64,000 nt of DNA, from the NCBI RefSeq assembly GCF_003550065.1, contig NZ_QXDC01000004.1:434001-498000 (forward strand), read 5' to 3'. Below the pieces are notes generated by a model. It made no database searches. It worked only from the letters and a program-made list of their open reading frames with translations, and had not been told where the DNA came from. Made by a program: the position numbers and the translations under genes. The DNA comes from Hephaestia caeni. Lineage in GTDB: Bacteria > Pseudomonadota > Alphaproteobacteria > Sphingomonadales > Sphingomonadaceae. Below, piece by piece: positions 33,034 through 42,207 of the stretch (position 1 is the stretch's first letter; each line of letters begins with the position of its first letter).

Positions 33034-33990
33034 ATGACCCTCGACCAGCTTCGCATCTTCGTCGCCGTCGCCGAGCGCGAGCATGTGACCCAGGCGGCGC
33101 GCGCGCTGAACCTCACCCAGTCGGCGGTCTCGGCCGCCATCGCGACGCTCGAGGATCGGCACGGCGCGCACCTGTTCGATCGCGTCGGCCGGGGGATCGC
33201 GCTGACCGAGGCGGGCCGCGTTTTCCTTCCCGAGGCGCGCGCGGTGCTCGCCCGTGTCGAGACCGCGAGCACGGTGCTCGCCGACCTGTCCGGGCTCACG
33301 CACGGCAGCCTGCGGATCGCGGCGAGCCAGACGGTGGGCGGCTATTGGCTTCCCGTCCGCCTCGCCCGTTTCCACGCCGCCTATCCGGGGATCGGCTTGC
33401 AGGTGAGCATCGCGAACACCCAGGATGTCGCCGCCGCGGTCGTCGAAGGCGCCGCCGATCTGGGCGTGGTCGAAGGCGCGGTCGACGATCCCGCGCTCGC
33501 CGCGTGGCAGGTCGGTGAGGATCGGATGCGGATCGTCCGGGCCGCCGACGCGCCCGAGGTCTCCGGGGCGGCGGCGCTCGCCGATGCGCGCTGGGTGATG
33601 CGCGAGGCCGGATCGGGAACGCGCGCCGTGCTCGAAGCGGCGTTGCGCGCGCGCGGCCTCGATCCGGCGGCGCTCGGAATCGCACTCGAACTGCCCTCGA
33701 ACGAAGCGGTGCGCTCGGCGGTGGCGGCGGGGGCGGGCGTCAGCGGGCTGTCGTCGCTCGTCGTCGAGGCGATGATCGACGCCGGCCGCCTCGTCGCGTT
33801 GCCGATCGATCTGGCGCCTCGCCCATTCCTCGCGCTACGCCACAAGGAACGCTATCGCAGCCGCGCCGCCGACGCCTTCACCGCGATGCTGGATCAAGAT
33901 ACGCACCTGCGAAATCGAGGAACGTCGGCCAGTTCGCCGCCTGGGTATGGCCGTAATGATGCTGGCGAAAGCCGATCCGCCCGCCGGTGA
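33034..33990 (+). CDS. LysR-family transcriptional regulator
   Basis: The product has 318 residues from ATG 33034. The N-terminal helix-turn-helix is QAARALNLTQSAVSAAIATL (about 21-40). The effector domain spans about 90-290 (GSLRIAASQTVGGYWLPVRL, then GVVEGAV, GSGTRAVLEAAL). Residues from about 290 (DTHLRNRGTSASSPPGYGRN) look foreign to the family and are read from the 3' end of the convergent esterase gene. It probably controls the divergent YeiH-type transporter. The last 113 bases overlap the opposite gene. Confidence 0.92.
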   Translation: MTLDQLRIFVAVAEREHVTQAARALNLTQSAVSAAIATLEDRHGAHLFDRVGRGIALTEAGRVFLPEARAVLARVETASTVLADLSGLTHGSLRIAASQTVGGYWLPVRLARFHAAYPGIGLQVSIANTQDVAAAVVEGAADLGVVEGAVDDPALAAWQVGEDRMRIVRAADAPEVSGAAALADARWVMREAGSGTRAVLEAALRARGLDPAALGIALELPSNEAVRSAVAAGAGVSGLSSLVVEAMIDAGRLVALPIDLAPRPFLALRHKERYRSRAADAFTAMLDQDTHLRNRGTSASSPPGYGRNDAGESRSARR

Positions 33991-35254
33991 TCGCAGTGCC
34001 GGTCGGTGGGTAGGTCTTCGACGACAGCCCCGTCGCCCCCAGCAATTCATACGCCGCGCTCGCGCCCGCCGCGGCCTCGAAGCTGCCGCGCGAATCGACC
34101 CAGCCGTCACCCGCCGCCTGCGTGCCCGCGCTGATGAACACCGGGCGCGGCGCGCATAAGGCGATCAGCGCGTCGGCATCGACCGGCAGATCATAGACGC
34201 TCAACGGATCGGCGCCGTAGCGCATGAAATTCCCGGCGAACCAGTAATATTCGTCGCTCGTCAGATTCTCGAGCTGCTCGCCGTAATCGCGCGTCAGCAG
34301 CTTGGCCCCGCCCGCCCCCGACGAACTGATATAGCCGATCGCGAACCGCGGATCGAACGCCTGCGCGACCAGCGCCGCCTTGCCGTAGCGCGAATGCCCG
34401 GCGACCCCCACGCGGTCACCCGCGACACGGGGATCGCGGTCGAGGTAATCGAGCACCCGGCTCGCGCCCCAGGCCCAGGCGCGCAGCACGCCCCAATCGT
34501 CCATCGACCGCGGCTGCCCCTTGTTGGCGAGCCCGATAATGCCCTGCGTCAGCCCGACGCCGTTATCGGGCTGGACGCTCAAGGGATCGTAGACGACATA
34601 GCCCCAGCCGCGCGCCAGGATCCGCGCCTTCCAGTCGGGGCCGGGCGGTTCGGGCGGCGGCGTGAACCCCTTGGGCAGCCGCGGCGGCATGATCCAGCTC
34701 AGATTGATCATCACCGGCACCTTGCCGCGACCCTGCGCCGGCAGCGTCAGCCGCGCGTCGATATCGACGCTGATCCCCGGCGCGGCGCGATTGTCGACAT
34801 GGCCGATCAGATGCCGCGTCTCGGCCGCGACCCCGCCGATCGTCTCATGCTCGACCGAGGCGACACGCCACGTCACCGCCGGCAAATGCGCGGGCACGCG
34901 CCCGTACATCTCCTTCTCGAAGGTCGCCACCAGCGCGGGGCGGCGCGCATTCCACCACGCATCGGCGGTCGCGGCCCCGGCGAGCACATCGGAGGCGATC
35001 GGCCGCGGCTCGGCCCTGGCCTCGTCGTAATTGACTGCGTTGGGCGCGCTCATGTCCATGCCGTTGCGTCCCGGCCGCAGCGCGGTGATCCCCAGCAGCC
35101 CCATCTCGCGTCGTCGCTCGACGGCAGTGGCGTCGTTTACCACCGCGCGCTCGGCCGGCGTCAGCGCGAAGATCGACTTGCGCGCGAGCGCGTCGACATC
35201 GTCCCCCGCCTGCATGCCGCCGAGCAGCAGCGCGAAGACAATGCCCGCCTTCAC
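33878..35254 (-). CDS. CE15 glucuronoyl-esterase-like hydrolase
   Basis: The product has 458 residues from GTG 35254, 10 bases after the GH3 stop. It starts with a signal peptide-like stretch (KAGIVFALLLGGMQA). The catalytic serine lies in VAGHSRYGKAAL (Ser288), the GxSRxGK signature of CE15 enzymes. The C-terminal GFRQHHYGHTQAANW supplies the His. Such enzymes cleave esters between lignin alcohols and glucuronoyl side chains of xylan. Pairing with a GH3 enzyme and a Gfo/Idh protein fits polysaccharide use. The activity is inferred from motifs. Confidence 0.85.
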   Translation of the reverse strand: MKAGIVFALLLGGMQAGDDVDALARKSIFALTPAERAVVNDATAVERRREMGLLGITALRPGRNGMDMSAPNAVNYDEARAEPRPIASDVLAGAATADAWWNARRPALVATFEKEMYGRVPAHLPAVTWRVASVEHETIGGVAAETRHLIGHVDNRAAPGISVDIDARLTLPAQGRGKVPVMINLSWIMPPRLPKGFTPPPEPPGPDWKARILARGWGYVVYDPLSVQPDNGVGLTQGIIGLANKGQPRSMDDWGVLRAWAWGASRVLDYLDRDPRVAGDRVGVAGHSRYGKAALVAQAFDPRFAIGYISSSGAGGAKLLTRDYGEQLENLTSDEYYWFAGNFMRYGADPLSVYDLPVDADALIALCAPRPVFISAGTQAAGDGWVDSRGSFEAAAGASAAYELLGATGLSSKTYPPTGTAITGGRIGFRQHHYGHTQAANWPTFLDFAGAYLDPASR

Positions 35255-35264
35255 TTGTCCGCCT

Positions 35265-37502
35265 TCACTGGCCCGCCAGCGCGAAGCGCGCCGATTGCGT
35301 CGCAGTCGAATCATCGCCGACCCACAGCTTGAAGCCGCCCGGTTCGGTCCCCCATGTCATGTCGCGGCGCACGAAGGCGAGGTCGTCGGGGGTCAGCGTG
35401 AAGGTCACGTCGCGCGCCTCGCCGGGCGCGAGATCGATCCGCCGGAACCCCTTCAACTGCCGCATCGGCCGGCTGACACTCGCCAGCTCGTCATGCACGT
35501 AGAGCTGCGGCACCGCCGCGCCCGCACGCGTACCCTCGTTGCGCACCGTCACCGTGATGGTGATCCTCCCCCCTTGCGTCAGCGTCGTCCGGTCGAGTCG
35601 CGGCGCGCCATAGCTGAAATGCGTATAACTCAGCCCATAGCCGAACGGAAACAGCGGCGTGTTCTCCTCGTCGACATAGCGGCTGGTATAGACGCCCGCC
35701 TTGGGCCGCCCGGTCGGCAGCGCGTCGTAGGAAAGCGGCACCTGCCCCAGCGATCGCGGCACCGTGATCGGCAGACGGCCGGAAAAATTCGCATCTCCGA
35801 ACAGCAGGTCGCCCAGCGCGTTGCCCGCCTGATCGCCCGCCAGCCACGCAAAGACCAGCGCGTCGGCATGGGTTGCAAGCCACGGCACCGCCAGCGGCCG
35901 CCCGCTCACCACCACCGCGACCACGGGCGTGCCCGTCGCCGCCACCGCCTTGGCAAGGTCGAGCTGGCGCCCCGGCAGGTCGATCGAGGCGCGGCTGTTG
36001 CCCTCGCCGATCATGTCGATCGAATCGCCGAGCACCAGCACCGCGACGTCCGCCGCCTTCGCTGCCGCCACCGCCGCCGAGATCCCCGCTTCGTCGGTCT
36101 CGGCGCCCTTGACGCTGACGCCCGGCGCATAGCTGACCTGCGCCTTGCCGCCCGCGACGCCCCGGACACCCGCGAGCATCGTCACCACCTCGCCGGGCAC
36201 GCCGAGCGCGGGCATCGGCCCCTGCACATCGCGCTGGAGATCGGCCATCGGCCCGATCACCGCGATCCGGCCCGCCTTCTTCAAGGGCAATACGCCGGTG
36301 TTCCTGAGCAACACCATCGCCTGCCGCGCTGCCTGCCGGGCCAATGCGCGATGTTCCTCCAGCACCGCCCCGGCCATGCCCGATCGGTCGCCGTAGCGAT
36401 ACGGATCGTCGAACAGCCCCAGTTTGTATTTGGCCTCGAGCACGCGCCGCACCGCCGCATCCACCTCGGCGATCGGCACCTTGCCGTCGCGCACCAGCGT
36501 CGGAAGCTGTTCCAGATACGTGCCGCTGTGCAGATCGATATCGATTCCCGCGCGCAGCGCCATCCGCGCCGCCTCGGCGGCATCGGCGGCGACCCCGTGG
36601 ACGGACAGTTCCTTCACCGCGTCGTAATCCGACACGATCAGCCCATCCCATCCCCAGTCGTCACGCAATGTGCCGGTGAGCAAGGCGCGGCTCGAGGTCG
36701 CGGGCACGCCGTCGAGCGTGTTGAACGCCGCCATCACCGAGCCGATGCCGGCATCCGCGACCGCCTTGAACGGCGGCAGGTAGACGTCGCGGAACAATCG
36801 CGGCGGCAAGTCGACCGCATTGTAATCGCGCCCCGCCGTCACCGCGCCGTAACCCGCGAAATGCTTGGCGGTCGCGAGCATCGTGTCTTTCGCGGCAAGG
36901 TCGTCGCCCTGGAAACCCTTCATCTGCGCCACCGCCATCGCGCTGCCCAGATACGGGTCTTCGCCCGCGCCTTCGACGACGCGCCCCCAGCGCGGATCGC
37001 GCGCGATGTCGAGCATCGGGCTGAACGTCCAGTCGACCCCGTCCGAAGTCGCCTCGATCGCCGCCGCGCGATGGACGCGCTCGACCAGCGCGGTATCCCA
37101 TGTCGCCGCCAGCGCCAGCGGCACCGGCATCACGATGCGATAGCCGTGCGCGACGTCGCCCATGAACCACACCGGGATCTTGAGCCGCGATTGCATCGCC
37201 ATGTCCTGGATATGGCGCGTATAGGCGGCGACGTCGTGCCCCGGCATCACCCCGTTGGTGCCGCCCAGCAGCCCGCGCCGCGCGAGATCGTCCACGTCGC
37301 CGTAATCGCCGCCGAGGATCGAAAGCTGCCCCGCTTTCTCCTCCAGCGTCATCCGCGCGATCAACCGATCGACCGTGGCGCGCATCGCGGCATCGGGCGA
37401 AACAGCCTGCGCCAGCGCCGGCGCCCCGGCAAGCGGCAGCGGCGCGAACGACAGCGTGGCAAGCGATAGTGCGGCCGCGGCCGCGAACAGCATCCTCTTC
37501 AT
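35265..37502 (-). CDS. GH3 beta-glucosidase/xylosidase (BglX-like)
   Basis: The product has 745 residues from ATG 37502 (MKRMLFAA), with a signal peptide ending near APALAQA (residues 27-33). The GH3 barrel has KHFAGYGA and the nucleophile Asp292 in GLIVSDYDAV. The alpha/beta sandwich domain (about 400-570) is followed by a fibronectin III-like domain (QLYVHDELASVSRPMRQLKG). It removes beta-linked glucose or xylose units in the periplasm. A LacI-type palindrome lies just before its start. It heads the operon with the CE15 esterase. Confidence 0.93.
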   Translation of the reverse strand: MKRMLFAAAAALSLATLSFAPLPLAGAPALAQAVSPDAAMRATVDRLIARMTLEEKAGQLSILGGDYGDVDDLARRGLLGGTNGVMPGHDVAAYTRHIQDMAMQSRLKIPVWFMGDVAHGYRIVMPVPLALAATWDTALVERVHRAAAIEATSDGVDWTFSPMLDIARDPRWGRVVEGAGEDPYLGSAMAVAQMKGFQGDDLAAKDTMLATAKHFAGYGAVTAGRDYNAVDLPPRLFRDVYLPPFKAVADAGIGSVMAAFNTLDGVPATSSRALLTGTLRDDWGWDGLIVSDYDAVKELSVHGVAADAAEAARMALRAGIDIDLHSGTYLEQLPTLVRDGKVPIAEVDAAVRRVLEAKYKLGLFDDPYRYGDRSGMAGAVLEEHRALARQAARQAMVLLRNTGVLPLKKAGRIAVIGPMADLQRDVQGPMPALGVPGEVVTMLAGVRGVAGGKAQVSYAPGVSVKGAETDEAGISAAVAAAKAADVAVLVLGDSIDMIGEGNSRASIDLPGRQLDLAKAVAATGTPVVAVVVSGRPLAVPWLATHADALVFAWLAGDQAGNALGDLLFGDANFSGRLPITVPRSLGQVPLSYDALPTGRPKAGVYTSRYVDEENTPLFPFGYGLSYTHFSYGAPRLDRTTLTQGGRITITVTVRNEGTRAGAAVPQLYVHDELASVSRPMRQLKGFRRIDLAPGEARDVTFTLTPDDLAFVRRDMTWGTEPGGFKLWVGDDSTATQSARFALAGQ

Positions 37503-37505
37503 GAA

Positions 37506-37517
37506 GTAACCGGTTAC
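37506..37517. promoter_or_regulatory. LacI-type operator GTAACCGGTTAC
   Basis: GTAACCGGTTAC is a perfect 12-base palindrome, 4 bases from the GH3 start codon and inside the divergent gap between the GH3 gene and the Gfo/Idh gene. The flanks extend it to ATGTAACCGGTTACttC. The shape is that of LacI-family sites (TGTAAccggTTACA). No LacI gene is in the window, so the regulator is elsewhere. It may repress both divergent genes until a sugar is present. Confidence 0.75.
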
Positions 37518-37605
37518 ATGGACGGCCGCGCAATTTCCAGTAGCGCTCGCGTGGATGTGGGCTAGGCTATGCCCCTCACTGCGGGCGGGCAGGCAGGAGA
37601 GACGC

Positions 37606-38712
37606 ATGATCGACTTCACACGACGCGACATGATCGCCGCCGCCGGTGGAATCGCCGCGCTGGCGCTGCCCGGCGCCACCGCTTGCGCGCGCGCCGACAG
37701 TCGCACGCTCGGCTATGCCGTCGTCGGCCTCGGCGGCTACGGCCTCGGCCGCATCGTCCCCGAATTCGCGAACTGCGCCCACAGCCGCCTCACCGGCCTC
37801 GTCAGCGGCGATCGCGCCAAGGCCGAGCGCGTCGCGGCCGAGCACGGCGTCCCCACCCGCAACATCTACGATTACGCGAATTTCGATTCGATCGCCGACA
37901 ATCCGAACATCGATATCGTCTACGTCTGCCTGCCCAATTCGATGCACGCCGAATACACGATCCGCGCCGCCAAGGCCGGCAAGCACGTGATGTGCGAAAA
38001 GCCGATGGCGATCTCGTCGGCCGAGTGCGAGGCGATGATCGCGGCGTGCAAGGCGGCCGACCGCAAGCTGATGATCGGCTATCGCTGCCATTTCGAGGCG
38101 ACCAACCTCGAGGCGATGCGCCGCGCGCGCGCCGGCGAGATCGGCACGCCGCGTTATTTCCGGTCGGAGCACGGCTTCGTCCAGGGCGATCCCACCAAAT
38201 GGCGCCTCAAGAAAGCGCTCGCGGGCGGCGGTTCGCTGATGGATATCGGCATCTACGCGCTCAACGCCGCCCGCTACATGACGGGCGAGGAACCGATCGC
38301 GGTCTACGCCCACGAACAGACCGACCGCAGCGATCCGCGCTTCCACGAAGTCGAGGACATGATCGAATTTCAGCTCGAATTCCCCTCGGGCGTGATCGGA
38401 TCGTGCATGTCGATGTACAGCGCGAACCAGAGCCACATCCTGCTGATGGGCGACAAGGGCCGGATCGAACTGGAGCCCGCGACCGGCTATTCGGGCCACC
38501 GCCTGTGGGTAGGCCGCGGCCGCGAGACCGAGATCACCCCGCCCCCCGGCCCCGGCAAGACGCAATGGGCCGGCCAGCTCGACCACCTCGTCCAGTGCAT
38601 CGTCGAGGACCGCGAACCGATCGTCAGCGGCACGGAAGGGCTGCGTGACTTGCGGATCATCGAGGCGATCTATCGCTCGGCGAAGGAGCGGGCGCGGGTG
38701 GGGCTGGCGTAG
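37606..38712 (+). CDS. Tat-exported Gfo/Idh/MocA-family oxidoreductase
   Basis: The product has 368 residues from ATG 37606, with AGGAGAG upstream. The N-terminus MIDFTRRDMIAAAGGIAALA carries a twin-arginine signal. The NAD(P)-binding part begins with YAVVGLGGYGLGRIV, and CEKPMA near residue 130 is the family's Glu-Lys-Pro motif. Its C-terminal beta-sheet domain is intact. Resembling glucose-fructose oxidoreductase, it would oxidise or isomerise a sugar in the periplasm with a tightly bound cofactor. It is divergent from the GH3 gene and shares its operator. Confidence 0.88.
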   Translation: MIDFTRRDMIAAAGGIAALALPGATACARADSRTLGYAVVGLGGYGLGRIVPEFANCAHSRLTGLVSGDRAKAERVAAEHGVPTRNIYDYANFDSIADNPNIDIVYVCLPNSMHAEYTIRAAKAGKHVMCEKPMAISSAECEAMIAACKAADRKLMIGYRCHFEATNLEAMRRARAGEIGTPRYFRSEHGFVQGDPTKWRLKKALAGGGSLMDIGIYALNAARYMTGEEPIAVYAHEQTDRSDPRFHEVEDMIEFQLEFPSGVIGSCMSMYSANQSHILLMGDKGRIELEPATGYSGHRLWVGRGRETEITPPPGPGKTQWAGQLDHLVQCIVEDREPIVSGTEGLRDLRIIEAIYRSAKERARVGLA

Positions 38713-38921
38713 CCCGGACCAACCGGAAGCGCCCCATTGCGAGCCACCGGCGCGACATGGCAGCGCCCGCCCCCAACTTCCCGCTGTCCTACATACGTCG
38801 CTTTGTGCCACAACCGCGCTATGCACCTGCGCGCCCCTTTCGTGATCGTCCGCTGCCCGCGGGCGCGGCGGAAACGGAACTGCGCCACACTCTCCACTTC
38901 ATCCACTTCGGGGGCCTCGCT

Positions 38922-40901
38922 TTGACCGACACCGCCACGCCGCGCGCCGCGCGCCCGCTCGCCGAACTCACGCTGCGCGGTATCCTGCTCGGCGGGATCA
39001 TCACGCTGCTGTTCACCGCCGCCAACGTCTATCTCGGGCTCAAGGTCGGACTCACTTTCGCCACCTCGATTCCGGCCGCGGTCATCTCGATGGCGATCCT
39101 GCGCGGGTTCAAGGATTCGACGATCCTCGAAAACAACATCGTCCAGACCGTCGCCTCGGCGGCGGGGACGCTGGCGGCGATCATCTTCGTGCTGCCGGGC
39201 CTGATCATGATCGGCTGGTGGCAGGGCTTCCCCTATTGGACGACCGCCGCGATCACCGGCACCGGCGGTATCCTCGGCGTGCTGTTCTCGGTGCCGCTCC
39301 GCCGCGCGCTCGTCGTCGATACCCCACTGCCCTATCCCGAAGGCCGTGCGGCCGCCGAGGTGCTGCGCGTCGGCTCGGGCTCGCGCGAGGGCGCCGAGGA
39401 AAGCAGCAAGGGACTTACCATCCTGATCTGGAACGGCGTCGCCTCGACGCTGTTCGCGATTCTCACGCAGACGCGGCTGCTCGTCGGCGAGGCGTCGGTG
39501 TGGTTCCGCGCCGGGCCGGGCGCGACCGGGATCGCGGGCAGCCTGTCGCTCGCGCTGATGGGGGTCGGCCATCTGGTCGGCATTTCGGTGGGCGCGGCGA
39601 TGTTCCTCGGGCTCGTCGTCGGCTGGTGGGTGCTGCTCCCGTTCCTGACCGCCGCGCATCCGATCGCCGGCGGTGCCGAGACCTGGGCGAGCACGATCTT
39701 CTCGGCCGACGTGCGCTTTTTCGGCGCGGGCGTGATCGGGGTCGCGGCGGTGTGGACGTTGGTCAAGATCGCCGGCCCCGTCATCGGCGGCGTCCGTTCG
39801 GCGATGGCCGCCAGCCGCGCGCGCGAGCACGGCGATACGCTCGCGCTCGAGGAACGCGATCTGCCGATCGGGATTGTGTTCGGCGGCTCGCTGTTCATGA
39901 TGCTGCCGATCGGCTGGCTGCTGTGGACGGTGCTCCAGGGCGGCACGCTGACCGGGTCGGCCGCGGCGCTGATCGGCGGCGCGCTGCTGTTCGTGCTCGT
40001 GATCGGGCTGCTGATCGCGGCGGTGTGCGGCTATATGGCCGGGCTGATCGGCGCGTCGAACAGCCCCGTCTCGGGGATCGGCATCCTCTCGGTCGTCGCT
40101 GCCGCGCTGCTGCTGGTCGGGCTGTTCGGGCGCGACAACGACGTTTCGACGACGCAGGAACTGGTCGCCTATGCGCTGATCGTCACCGGCATCGTGTTCG
40201 GCGTCGCGACGATCTCGAACGACAACCTTCAGGATCTCAAGACCGGCCAGCTCGTCGGTGCGACGCCGTGGAAGCAACAGGTCGCGCTCGTCATCGGCGT
40301 GATCTTCGGGTCGCTGATCATCCCGCCGGTGCTCGATCTGCTCAACACCGCCTTTGGGTTCGCGGGCGTGCCCGGTGCGGGGCCGAATGCGCTGCCCGCC
40401 CCGCAGGCGGCGCTGATCTCGGCGCTTGCCAAGGGGGTGCTCGGCGGCAGCCTCAACGCCGCGATGATCGGCTGGGGCGCGCTTGCGGGCGTCGGCTTCA
40501 TCATCCTCGACGAAGTGCTGGGGCTGCTCAAGAAGCTGCGCCTGCCGCCGCTCGCGGTGGGGATGGGCATCTATCTGCCGATGAGTCTGATCCTGCCGAC
40601 GGTGATCGGCGCCGTCGTCGGGCGGTTTTATGAACGCTGGGCGGACAAGCGCCCCAACCCCGATTTCGCGCGGCGGATGGGCGTGCTCACCGCGACCGGG
40701 CTGATCGTCGGCGAGTCTTTATGGGGCGTGGTGTTCGCCGGGATCGTCGCGGGTTCGGGCAGCGACGCGCCGCTCGCGCTGGTGGGCGAAGGCTTCGCGC
40801 CGATCGCGCTCGTCGCCGGGGTATTGCTCTATTTCGCGCTGGCGTGGTTCCTTTACCGCCGCACGCGCGCGGCCGTCACATCGTCGCCAGCAACGCACTG
40901 A
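38922..40901 (+). CDS. OPT-family oligopeptide/metal-chelate transporter
   Basis: From TTG 38922 the product has 659 residues; an ATG at 38757 would add 55 residues that are Arg- and Pro-rich and unlike the family. About 15 membrane segments can be traced. The segments GIITLLFTAANVYLGLKVGL and DTPLPYPEGRAAAEVL are typical OPT signatures, as is SNSPVSGIGI near 375. OPT proteins import oligopeptides or siderophore-type metal chelates. The start choice is uncertain. Its 3' end overlaps the convergent GH130 gene by 26 bases. Confidence 0.85.
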   Translation: MTDTATPRAARPLAELTLRGILLGGIITLLFTAANVYLGLKVGLTFATSIPAAVISMAILRGFKDSTILENNIVQTVASAAGTLAAIIFVLPGLIMIGWWQGFPYWTTAAITGTGGILGVLFSVPLRRALVVDTPLPYPEGRAAAEVLRVGSGSREGAEESSKGLTILIWNGVASTLFAILTQTRLLVGEASVWFRAGPGATGIAGSLSLALMGVGHLVGISVGAAMFLGLVVGWWVLLPFLTAAHPIAGGAETWASTIFSADVRFFGAGVIGVAAVWTLVKIAGPVIGGVRSAMAASRAREHGDTLALEERDLPIGIVFGGSLFMMLPIGWLLWTVLQGGTLTGSAAALIGGALLFVLVIGLLIAAVCGYMAGLIGASNSPVSGIGILSVVAAALLLVGLFGRDNDVSTTQELVAYALIVTGIVFGVATISNDNLQDLKTGQLVGATPWKQQVALVIGVIFGSLIIPPVLDLLNTAFGFAGVPGAGPNALPAPQAALISALAKGVLGGSLNAAMIGWGALAGVGFIILDEVLGLLKKLRLPPLAVGMGIYLPMSLILPTVIGAVVGRFYERWADKRPNPDFARRMGVLTATGLIVGESLWGVVFAGIVAGSGSDAPLALVGEGFAPIALVAGVLLYFALAWFLYRRTRAAVTSSPATH

Positions 40902-42156
40902 CGGCGACGAAGGCGAACGCGATCGAGCTGTCGGCGACGCCGTAGGGGATGAAGATATTGTCCCCCTGGAGCAGCGCGCCACAGCTATAGACGACGTTGG
41001 GCACATAGCCCTCGCGATCCTCGTCGGCGGCGGCAAGGATCGGCTCGCGCGTGCGGCCGATCACCTTTGAGGGATCATGCTTGTCGAGCAGCACCGCGCC
41101 GATCGAATATTTGCGCATCGCGCCGACGCCGTGGGTCAGCAGCAGCCAGCCCTCGTCAAGCTCGATCGGCGGCCCGCAATTGCCGATCTGGACGAGTTCC
41201 CACGGATATTCGGGCTTGAGCAGCAAGCTGCCTTCGTCCCAATGCGTCAATTGATCGGAGGTGATCAGGAACAGATTCTCGCCGTCCTGCCGCCCGATCA
41301 TCATATACTGGCCGCCGATCTTGCGCGGGAACAGCGCCATGCCCTTGTTGCGCGCCGCGCTGCCCGTCATCGGCACGAGATCGAACGCCCGGAAATCGCG
41401 CGTCCGCATCAGTTCGGACTGGATCACCGAGCCGTTATACGCGGTGTAGGTGCCGAGCCATTCGAAGCTGCCGTCGTCATGTTCGAAGCGCACCAGCCGC
41501 AGATCCTCCAGCCCTTTCGATTGCGCGTGGGTGATCGGGAAGATCACCGTGCCCGACAATGTCGAATCGCGGTGACGGTGGACGGTGACCGCCCCTTGCG
41601 GAAGTTCGCCTTCGTGGTCGGCGACGTCGGTCGCAGTGGCGAAGGGCGGCTCGGGCGCGAGCTTGAGCTTGCGATCGCCGGTGATGATACCCTCACGGAA
41701 CGCGATCGACGAGATGTGCCCCTCACCCACCGCGCGCATCGACATCAGGATGCGCAGGCTGCCCGGCGGCATCCCCGACTGATCGAAATGCGGCACCGCG
41801 CTCGGGTTCATCAGCGCAGCGGCGGCATAGCTGTATTCGTGGCAGAAATAAGCGCCGATCAATTGGCGCTTCTCGTCGCCGATCGCGGCGCCGTCGAGGT
41901 CGAGCAACGCCTCGATCTCGTCGTAACGGGTCATGAACACGCGCCGCGTCTGCCAGTGGCGCGCCTCGAAATCCTTGAGCACCGCCTCAAGCTGCGCGCG
42001 CGCGTCCTCCGGCCGCATCGTCAGCACTGCGGAGACCATCCGCTCGACCCGCGCCGAGGCCGCCCCGTTTGCGCCCCAACCGATATGGAACGGCCGCACG
42101 ACAACGCGCGATGGATCGGCGTGCAGGCGCAGCGCGTGGTTGAACAACTCGAGCAA
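40876..42156 (-). CDS. GH130-like glycoside phosphorylase
   Basis: The product has 426 residues from TTG 42156; an in-frame TAA at 42208-42210 bounds any longer reading. GH130 phosphorylases have a five-bladed propeller, visible here as repeated beta motifs such as DFRAFDLVPM, NKGMALFPRKIGGQYMMIGR and YPWELVQIGNCGPPIELDEG. It would phosphorolyse beta-mannosyl linkages to give mannose 1-phosphate. The N-terminal 100-residue helical part (MRPEDARAQLEAVLKDFEAR) is not part of the propeller. It follows the glycosyltransferase gene by 51 bases. Confidence 0.8.
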   Translation of the reverse strand: MLELFNHALRLHADPSRVVVRPFHIGWGANGAASARVERMVSAVLTMRPEDARAQLEAVLKDFEARHWQTRRVFMTRYDEIEALLDLDGAAIGDEKRQLIGAYFCHEYSYAAAALMNPSAVPHFDQSGMPPGSLRILMSMRAVGEGHISSIAFREGIITGDRKLKLAPEPPFATATDVADHEGELPQGAVTVHRHRDSTLSGTVIFPITHAQSKGLEDLRLVRFEHDDGSFEWLGTYTAYNGSVIQSELMRTRDFRAFDLVPMTGSAARNKGMALFPRKIGGQYMMIGRQDGENLFLITSDQLTHWDEGSLLLKPEYPWELVQIGNCGPPIELDEGWLLLTHGVGAMRKYSIGAVLLDKHDPSKVIGRTREPILAAADEDREGYVPNVVYSCGALLQGDNIFIPYGVADSSIAFAFVAVSALLATM

Positions 42157-42207
42157 AGGTGGCGCCCCCGCGACTGGCTTCGGTACGTACGGCGACGCGA
42201 ACCAGCG

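Noticed and set aside
35031..37469. 812-codon plus-strand frame opposite the GH3 gene
   Set aside because: It is very rich in Arg, His and Gln as expected for the antisense of a GC-rich gene; the minus strand has all GH3 motifs.
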